From an uncultured Oscillospiraceae bacterium (GTDB lineage: Bacteria; Bacillota; Clostridia; Oscillospirales; Oscillospiraceae): DNA of 6,170 nt. The translations under genes were made by a program, and so were the position numbers. The notes below the pieces were generated by a model. That model was not told where the DNA came from, made no database searches, and saw nothing but the letters and a program-made list of their open reading frames with translations. Where the stretch lies: assembly GCA_900754515.1 (NCBI GenBank), contig CAAEDD010000169.1:1-6170 (forward strand). Direction: 5' to 3'. Shown piece after piece: positions 1 through 4,951 of this stretch. Position 1 is the stretch's first letter. Each line of letters opens with the position of its first letter.

Positions 1-2
1 AA

Positions 3-1355
3 GATGTAAAACGCTTTGCCGCTGAAAACTGGGAGGGCGTTATAAGGGATATCGGGAGACTGGTGGCTGTTGACAGCGTCAGAGGCCCGGCTCAGCCCGG
101 TATGCCCTTTGGCCCGGGGCCGGCAAAGGCTCTGGAACTTGGACTGGAAATAGCCGGAGAACTGGGATTGGAGACTGTAAATTGCAATAATATGATAGGC
201 TATGCCCAGGTGGGCCAGGGGGAAGCCTGCCTGGCCACCATTACCCATCTGGACGTGGTTCCCAGTGCCGGCTGGGCGGAGGACCCCTTTACTCTCCGCC
301 GCCGGGAGGGCTATATCATAGGCCGGGGCGTGCTGGATGACAAAGGGCCCAGCGTGCTCTGCCTGTACGCTCTCAAGTATCTCAAGGACAGGGGAGTTGA
401 GCTGCGCTACCCGGTGCGGGCCCTTCTGGGTGCCGATGAGGAATGCAAGATGCAGGATCTGGAATATTATCTTGACAACTACCCTGCGCCCCTCTTCTGC
501 TTCAGCCCTGATGCCAACTTCCCTCTGTGCAACGGGGAGAAGGGCATATACCATGCCAGGATCACTTCCGACCTGCCCCTGGATAAGATAGCGGATATCC
601 GGGGAGGCGTAGCCCCAAATGTCATCCCGGGCAGTGCCGAAGCCTGGGTACATGCCGGAGAGCTGGAGTCCACCGACTCGGTCACCGCCACGCGGGAAGG
701 TGAACTGTGGCATTTGGAGGCAAAGGGACAGGGCGGCCACGCCTGCCATCCGGAGGAAGCCTGCAACGCCATTGCCCTTTTGGTGGACTACATCCTGGAA
801 AAAAATATACTCAGCGGGGACGAAAAAGAGTTTTTCCTGGGACTTCAACGGCTGCACAGCGACTATTACGGCAGAGGCATAGGCGCACAGGCTGAGGATA
901 CCATGTTCACTCCCCTCACTATTATAGGCGGAGAGATCGGAGTGGAGAACGGACATATCTTCCAGTCTGTGGACAGCCGCTACCCCACCACCAGCAGCGG
1001 AGACAAGCTCACGGCCTTGCTGGAGAAGAACTGGGGCGGCATGGCTAAGGTGGTTAAAACCGGTGATTCCGAGCCCTTCTATATGAGTCTGGATAACCCT
1101 GCCATTCAGGTCTGCATCGAAGCCTACAATACCGTTACAGGGGAAAAGGCCAAGCCCTATACCATCGGCGGCGGCACCTATGCCCGGCATTTTCCCAACG
1201 CGGTGTCTTTCGGACCGGAGCACCCGGAGCGTCCTGCCCCGGACTTTGCCGGCCCCATCCACGGCGTGGACGAGGCAGCCTGCGAGGATTGGATGAGGGA
1301 AGCTCTGGAGATATACATCCTTGCACTGCTGGAACTGGAGAAGCTGGATTTTTAA
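3..1355 (+). CDS. M20 family metallodipeptidase, PepV/Sapep-like (5'-truncated by window edge)
   Basis: Probable cytoplasmic dinuclear-metal (Zn or Mn) dipeptidase that releases amino acids from dipeptides. The reading frame is open from the first bases of the window, so the true start lies outside; the GTG at 63 is an internal valine codon, because the 20 codons before it encode a helix-like stretch (DVKRFAAENWEGVIRDIGRL) expected at the N-terminus of this family. Numbering residues from that GTG: HLDVVP gives metal ligands His62 with Asp64; LDDKGP gives the bridging Asp92; GADEEC gives the catalytic base Glu126 and ligand Glu127; FSPDANFP gives Asp150; GPIHGVDE gives the C-terminal ligand His400. 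Spacings Asp92-Glu126 and Glu127-Asp150 match PepV as I recall it. The lid domain (about 163-345) contains GGHACHP with His226, the likely oxyanion-stabilising histidine. FGPGP at 16-20 and GGGTYAR at 369-375 are also typical of the PepV branch. About 450 residues are visible out of the usual 460-470. No signal peptide is visible. The specific substrate is unknown. Confidence 0.93.
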   Translation, partial: DVKRFAAENWEGVIRDIGRLVAVDSVRGPAQPGMPFGPGPAKALELGLEIAGELGLETVNCNNMIGYAQVGQGEACLATITHLDVVPSAGWAEDPFTLRRREGYIIGRGVLDDKGPSVLCLYALKYLKDRGVELRYPVRALLGADEECKMQDLEYYLDNYPAPLFCFSPDANFPLCNGEKGIYHARITSDLPLDKIADIRGGVAPNVIPGSAEAWVHAGELESTDSVTATREGELWHLEAKGQGGHACHPEEACNAIALLVDYILEKNILSGDEKEFFLGLQRLHSDYYGRGIGAQAEDTMFTPLTIIGGEIGVENGHIFQSVDSRYPTTSSGDKLTALLEKNWGGMAKVVKTGDSEPFYMSLDNPAIQVCIEAYNTVTGEKAKPYTIGGGTYARHFPNAVSFGPEHPERPAPDFAGPIHGVDEAACEDWMREALEIYILALLELEKLDF

Positions 1356-1361
1356 GTTTTT

Positions 1362-1391
1362 GTTAAAAATTGCTTTTTACACATTTTTAAC
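1362..1391. repeat. AT-rich inverted repeat (9-bp arms) between dipeptidase and response regulator
   Basis: GTTAAAAAT at 1362-1370 is the exact reverse complement of ATTTTTAAC at 1383-1391, with 12 bases between the arms. Arm centres are 21 bp apart, two helical turns, which would suit a dimeric DNA-binding protein. It could also form a weak hairpin after the dipeptidase gene, but the stem has only two G-C pairs and no clean T tract follows, so it is a poor terminator. Its right arm overlaps the tandem repeats of the putative promoter. Confidence 0.4.
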
Positions 1392-1417
1392 CTTTATTCC
1401 GGCACTTGCAGTATAAT
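1374..1417 (+). promoter_or_regulatory. Putative activator-dependent promoter with tandem response-regulator-like repeats
   Basis: A perfect -10 hexamer TATAAT lies at 1412-1417, giving a predicted transcript start near 1424 and a leader of about 33 bases that keeps the whole ribosome binding site. At the expected -35 position (about 1389-1394) there is no TTGACA-like sequence. Instead, TTTTTACACA (1374-1383) and TTTTTAACCT (1384-1393) form a tandem repeat with a 10-bp period. Read as TTTACA (1376-1381), five bases, then TTAACC (1387-1392), it resembles the 11-bp-period half-sites of PhoP/PhoB-type regulators. This is the arrangement expected of an OmpR-family activator replacing the -35 contact, and autoregulation by the downstream regulator is plausible. 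A second TATAAT at 1431-1436 is less likely, since it would start the transcript inside the ribosome binding site. Confidence 0.45.
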
Positions 1418-1438
1418 TATGCCATGAAATTATAATAT

Positions 1439-1447
1439 GGAGAGGGG
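1439..1447 (+). promoter_or_regulatory. Ribosome binding site of the response regulator
   Basis: The purine-rich run GGAGAGGGG ends 10 bases before the ATG at 1458. It supports that start codon for the response regulator and gives a clear marker that a leader must include these bases. Confidence 0.75.
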
Positions 1448-1457
1448 CAGAATATAA

Positions 1458-2141
1458 ATGACAAAACGCGCCTTGATAGTTGAAGACGATGGAAATATAG
1501 CAGAACTCCTCAGGCTTTACCTGGGTAAAGACGGCTTTGAAGTGATGATAGCCTCCGATGGAGGCAAGGCCGAATCCATGTTTGATCTCTTTGCCCCGGA
1601 TGTGGTGCTGCTGGATATAATGCTGCCGGTTAAGGACGGCTGGCAGGTGTGCAAGGATATTCGGAGAAAGTCTTCCGTGCCGATCATTATGCTTACTGCC
1701 AAGGGTGAGACCAACGACAAGGTAAACGGCCTGGAAATGGGGGCCGACGACTATGTCACAAAACCTTTTGAGGTTAAGGAACTGCTGGCGCGTATCCATG
1801 CGGTCATGCGCCGTACCGATGCCGACGCCCCGGTGGAAAAGAAACTGACCTTTGACAAGCTTGTGATAAACCTGGATTCTTATGAACTTATTGTGGACGG
1901 GGTCAAGGTTGACACTCCTCCCAAAGAGATGGAGCTGCTGTACCATCTGGCAGCCTCCCCCAACCGGGTGTTCACCAGAAACCAGCTGCTGGACGAGGTT
2001 TGGGGATTTGACTACTTCGGCGATTCCCGCACCGTGGACGTTCATGTAAAGCGGCTCAGGGAAAAGCTGGAGGGTGTAAGCGACAAGTGGTGCCTTAAGA
2101 CCGTCTGGGGCGTGGGATATAAGTTTGAAGTGACAGAGTAA
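1458..2141 (+). CDS. OmpR/PhoB-family response regulator (receiver + winged helix)
   Basis: DNA-binding transcription factor controlled by phosphorylation, 227 residues, the normal family length. The receiver domain (about 3-117) shows the acidic pocket Glu9/Asp10/Asp11, the phosphoacceptor Asp53 in LLDIMLP, the switch Thr80 in MLTAK, the aromatic switch Tyr99, and the invariant Lys102 in TKPF. After a short linker (about 118-127) comes the Trans_Reg_C winged helix (about 128-225), with the recognition helix around 191-204 (RTVDVHVKRLREKL) and the wing ending in VWGVGYKF. The ATG at 1458 has a good Shine-Dalgarno sequence and begins exactly at the first receiver strand (KRALIVEDD). The sensor kinase starts 7 bases after its stop, so the two are almost certainly co-transcribed and form a cognate pair. 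By domain type it could be a PhoB/PhoP-like, WalR-like or CssR-like regulator; the sequence does not decide among them. Regulation of its own promoter and of the htrA gene in the same cluster is inferred. Confidence 0.96.
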   Translation: MTKRALIVEDDGNIAELLRLYLGKDGFEVMIASDGGKAESMFDLFAPDVVLLDIMLPVKDGWQVCKDIRRKSSVPIIMLTAKGETNDKVNGLEMGADDYVTKPFEVKELLARIHAVMRRTDADAPVEKKLTFDKLVINLDSYELIVDGVKVDTPPKEMELLYHLAASPNRVFTRNQLLDEVWGFDYFGDSRTVDVHVKRLREKLEGVSDKWCLKTVWGVGYKFEVTE

Positions 2142-2148
2142 GCCTTTC

Positions 2149-3576
2149 ATGAAAAGCATATATTTAAGGAACTTCACCGCCACGGCGGTTCTGGTTCTGA
2201 CCTGCTTTCTCCTGGTGGCTTTCGCCTGTGTCGGAATTGGCCGGATATATTTTATCCGTGAGTATCAAAGCTCAATGACCGACAGCGCCAGAGAGGTATC
2301 CCGAATTGCAGCGGCTATCAGCGATACCGACTCTTTGAGCAGCTGGCTTCTCAGTATGTCTATAAGCGCCATAGCCCGCTCAACGGGAAACAACATAATG
2401 ATAACCGACAGCAGCGGGGTCATAGTTTCCTGCTCCGACCGCGCACCGGTCTGCGAGCACATGGGCAAGCTTATTCCCCCGGAATTGCTCTCCAGCATGG
2501 AGAACAGGGAAAACCTGGTCATCAGCGATCTGGGCGGCATATACAAGAGCGGGCATTATGTGGTCACTTCTCCCATAAACTCTGAACAGGATGGGGAAGT
2601 CATAGGCCACGTGCTGGTCACCAGTGAGTCCGACAAAATACTTGGCACATGGTCTACCTTCCTTATGATGGCCTCAGTGGTGGCGGTGCTGGTGTTCTGC
2701 CTGTCCATGATAGTGTCCTTGGTATACTCCAAGCGTATGGCCCGGCCTCTGGATGAGATGGCCTTGGCCTCCCGGCGCTTTGCAAGGGGAGATTTCTCCG
2801 TAAGGGTACGGCAGCAGGATGACCCCACCGATGAGATGGGGGCCCTTATCGAGTCCTTCAATAAGATGGCTGATTCCCTGGAGAAGTCGGAAAAGCGCAG
2901 AAGCGAGTTTATTGCCAATATCTCCCATGAGCTGCGTACTCCCATGACCACCATCGCCGGCTTTGCCGACGGCATACTGGACGGGACAATACCCAAGGAA
3001 GAAGAGGAAAAATATCTCAAATCCATAAGGGATGAGACCAGGCGCCTGTCACGGTTGGTGCGGGATATGCTCTCCGCCTCCCAGGCCAATGCCCGCTCCT
3101 CCGACCCAAAGCGTCGTACGGTCTTTGATTTGACAGAGTTGGTGCTGCAGATACTTCTGAGTTTTGAGAGCCGGGCCACAGCAAAAAATCTGGATGTGGA
3201 CCCCCAGCTTCCGGATAACCACTTAATGGTTGTTGCCGACAAGGATGCCATAACCCAGGTCATATACAATCTCTTGGACAATGCGGTGAAGTTTGCCCGG
3301 GTTGGCAGCTGCCTTACACTGAGACTGTATAAGGACGGCAAGAAAGCCTATGTATCCATAAAAGATGAGGGAGAGACAATCCCGCCAGACGATCTGCCCT
3401 TCATCTTTGACCGTTTCCACAAGTCCGACCGTTCCAGAAGCCTGGATAAGGACGGAGTGGGTTTGGGGCTGTATCTGGTCAAATCCATAATAAACAGCCA
3501 TGATGAGGACATTGCCGTGAGAAGTGAGGATGGAGTAACGGAATTTGTATTTACCTTAAAGCTTGCGGAAAAGTAG
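2149..3576 (+). CDS. Membrane sensor histidine kinase (TM-extracytoplasmic sensor-TM-HAMP-HisKA-HATPase)
   Basis: Sensor kinase, 475 residues, partner of the response regulator just upstream. Layout: TM1 about 10-32; extracytoplasmic sensor about 33-167, in which NNIMITDSSGVIV looks like the central strand region of a PAS/PhoR-type fold; TM2 about 168-192; HAMP about 193-246; HisKA with phosphoacceptor His260 in SHELRTP; HATPase_c with N box NLLDNAVKF (Asn374, Asn378), G1 box DEGETIP (Asp406), F box FIFDRFHKSDRSR (418-430) and G2 box GVGLGLYLVKSI. The sensor has two cysteines, Cys95 and Cys102. The G1 box has Thr410 where the usual DxGxGI has its second glycine, a variant I associate with clostridial kinases, so the protein is probably active. 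The ATG at 2149 is chosen because TM1 follows at once; its Shine-Dalgarno is poor, which suggests translational coupling to the regulator stop 7 bases earlier. The signal is unknown; cell-envelope or secretion stress is inferred from the neighbouring htrA. Confidence 0.95.
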   Translation: MKSIYLRNFTATAVLVLTCFLLVAFACVGIGRIYFIREYQSSMTDSAREVSRIAAAISDTDSLSSWLLSMSISAIARSTGNNIMITDSSGVIVSCSDRAPVCEHMGKLIPPELLSSMENRENLVISDLGGIYKSGHYVVTSPINSEQDGEVIGHVLVTSESDKILGTWSTFLMMASVVAVLVFCLSMIVSLVYSKRMARPLDEMALASRRFARGDFSVRVRQQDDPTDEMGALIESFNKMADSLEKSEKRRSEFIANISHELRTPMTTIAGFADGILDGTIPKEEEEKYLKSIRDETRRLSRLVRDMLSASQANARSSDPKRRTVFDLTELVLQILLSFESRATAKNLDVDPQLPDNHLMVVADKDAITQVIYNLLDNAVKFARVGSCLTLRLYKDGKKAYVSIKDEGETIPPDDLPFIFDRFHKSDRSRSLDKDGVGLGLYLVKSIINSHDEDIAVRSEDGVTEFVFTLKLAEK

Positions 3577-3602
3577 ATACATCTGCCCGGGAAAAATAAT
3601 GT

Positions 3603-3607
3603 GAGGA
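3603..3607 (+). promoter_or_regulatory. Ribosome binding site of htrA
   Basis: GAGGA lies 6 bases before the ATG at 3614 in the 37-base gap after the kinase stop. It fixes the htrA start. I see no convincing separate promoter in this gap, which supports co-transcription with the two-component genes. Confidence 0.7.
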
Positions 3608-3613
3608 TAACAG

Positions 3614-4861
3614 ATGAGCAATAAAGAAAACAGCAGTTACGAAAGCTGGTATACACCACTTAAAACAGAGAAGCCGGATAAAAAGAAACGCCGGCAGAAA
3701 AAGACTGCCTGGAGGGTCACGGCTGTGATGGTTCTGGTGCTTGTACTTATCCTCGGAACATCACTGGCCTTTTCCGGTTCGTCAGGCGGACAGAGTTTCT
3801 CCAGCGGCTCCATGCCTGAGGATTGGGAGGATTACTTCCAGGATTATTTCGGAGATGTGCAGACCACCGGCGCAGTGAATACAAGTATACCCAGAGCGGC
3901 TCTTGAGCCCGGATTCACCATTAATCTTGAGGAGCAGGGGGAGAATGAGCTGAGTTTACAGCAGCTCTACGAACGCTGCGCCGACACCATTGTTGCTATC
4001 ACCGGCACCGTGGAGGACGATTCCGGATACTACTGGGGCACCGGCGTCATTGTCAGCCCTGATGGGCTCATAGTCACCAACGCCCACATTATCGACGGCT
4101 GTGACAGCGCCAAGATTACCCTTTACAACGACGAGAGCTATGAGGCAAAGCTGGTGGGTGTTGACGGTATAAGTGATCTTGCCTTGCTGAAAATTGAGGC
4201 CGAGGGCCTGCCCGTTGCCATCTTCGGTGACACAAGCGGTATTGCCGTGGGGGACGAGGTAGCGGCCATAGGAAACCCTTTGGGGGAAGACTTCCGCTCT
4301 ACCCTTACCAACGGCATTATCTCCGCCATAGACCGGGGGCTCAACTATAACGGACGCACCATGAGCCTGCTCCAGACAAATACCGCCATAAACCAGGGCA
4401 ACTCCGGCGGGGCGCTTTTCAACATGTACGGTCAGGTGGTGGGTATCACCAACATGAAGATGATGTCCTACTATTCCAGTATTGAAGGCATAGGTTTTGC
4501 CATTCCATCCACAACCGTGAAGTCCGTGGTGGACTCCCTGGCCGCTTACGGAGAAGTCAGAGGACGCCCCTCCATAGGCATTACTGTTGGGGCAATACCG
4601 GAGGATGTCTCCAGCCACTATGATATTCCCGCAGGACTGTATGTCTCCGCTGTGCAGGAAAACTCCGACGCTCAGGCCAAGGGAATACAGGTAGGAGATA
4701 TAATCACCGCCGTCAATGGTACGCCGGTTTATACTACTGAGGATATATCTGCCATAAAGGATGCCCTGTCCGTAGGTGAGACAATGCGCTTTTCCCTGTG
4801 GCGTGACGGTGAAACAATGGAAGTTGAAATTGAGCTGATGGATACTAACGATCTGTATTGA
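3614..4861 (+). CDS. htrA: HtrA/DegP-family membrane-anchored serine protease with one PDZ domain
   Basis: Surface quality-control protease that degrades or refolds misfolded exported proteins, 415 residues, usual for Gram-positive HtrA. Order: a basic, lysine/arginine-rich cytoplasmic N-terminus (1-34); one membrane anchor (about 35-53) without a lipobox or clear signal-peptidase site; an extracytoplasmic linker (about 54-112) rich in Ser/Gly and then acidic and aromatic residues; a trypsin-like domain (about 113-310); and a PDZ domain (about 318-408). The catalytic triad is His158 in TNAHII, Asp188 in SDLALL and Ser264 in GNSGGAL, all intact, and the substrate-loop signature AIGNPLG is at 218-224. 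Two cysteines, Cys122 and Cys163, fall in the extracytoplasmic protease domain and might pair. The start has a good Shine-Dalgarno sequence and the gene follows the kinase by 37 bases, so it is probably the third gene of the operon. This placement suggests control by the upstream two-component system, as for CssRS and htrA in Bacillus. The family is certain; the physiological substrates are not visible. Confidence 0.95.
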   Translation: MSNKENSSYESWYTPLKTEKPDKKKRRQKKTAWRVTAVMVLVLVLILGTSLAFSGSSGGQSFSSGSMPEDWEDYFQDYFGDVQTTGAVNTSIPRAALEPGFTINLEEQGENELSLQQLYERCADTIVAITGTVEDDSGYYWGTGVIVSPDGLIVTNAHIIDGCDSAKITLYNDESYEAKLVGVDGISDLALLKIEAEGLPVAIFGDTSGIAVGDEVAAIGNPLGEDFRSTLTNGIISAIDRGLNYNGRTMSLLQTNTAINQGNSGGALFNMYGQVVGITNMKMMSYYSSIEGIGFAIPSTTVKSVVDSLAAYGEVRGRPSIGITVGAIPEDVSSHYDIPAGLYVSAVQENSDAQAKGIQVGDIITAVNGTPVYTTEDISAIKDALSVGETMRFSLWRDGETMEVEIELMDTNDLY

Positions 4862-4884
4862 CTTTTCAGGAATACAATAAGCAT

Positions 4885-4943
4885 AAAACAAAAGCCATGG
4901 CGGCCGGTCTTCCGGCCGCCATGGCTTTTGTTTTTTCTTTTTT
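4885..4943. terminator. Strong bidirectional intrinsic terminator
   Basis: A perfect 23-bp stem (4885-4907 with 4912-4934) closes on the tetraloop TCTT (4908-4911). The inner 14 bp (4894-4907 with 4912-4925) are GC-rich and are flanked by TTTTGTTTTTTC plus six more T on the plus strand and by TTTTGTTTTATG on the minus strand. It sits in the 90-base gap between the convergent stops of htrA (4861) and the DUF6056-like gene (4952), so it can end both transcripts. The plus-strand T tract is longer, predicting stronger termination for the htrA operon. Confidence 0.93.
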
Positions 4944-4951
4944 CGATTATC

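Noticed and set aside
1356..1391. Intrinsic terminator for the dipeptidase gene
   Set aside because: The only hairpin has a 9-bp stem with two G-C pairs and a 12-base loop, and is followed by CCTTTATTCC rather than a T tract. Read-through into the regulator operon therefore remains possible.
1412..1434. Inverted repeat TATAATT / AATTATA with a 9-base spacer as an operator
   Set aside because: Only 7 bp of pure A/T symmetry that follows from two -10-like hexamers; too likely by chance to call.
1431..1436. Second perfect TATAAT as the main -10 box, with TTGCAG at 1406-1411 as -35
   Set aside because: The spacer would be 19 bp and the transcript would begin near 1443, inside the Shine-Dalgarno run, leaving almost no leader. 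The hexamer at 1412-1417 fits better.
1377..2183. Long minus-strand open frame (268 codons) covering the response regulator
   Set aside because: It lies antisense to a gene with every receiver and winged-helix signature, its translation has no recognisable domain, and it starts without a clear ribosome binding site. It is explained by codon bias of the real gene.
2556..3341. Minus-strand open frame (261 codons) inside the histidine kinase
   Set aside because: Serine/arginine-rich, low-complexity translation with no domain, fully antisense to a conserved kinase.
3550..3579. Possible internal promoter for htrA (TTTACC with TAGATA, 18-bp spacer) at the end of the kinase gene
   Set aside because: The -10 candidate matches only half of TATAAT and the region is coding; not enough support.
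3956..4891. Minus-strand open frame (311 codons) opposite htrA
   Set aside because: Histidine/glycine/valine-rich shadow translation without domains; it would start inside the terminator stem and is antisense to an intact protease gene.
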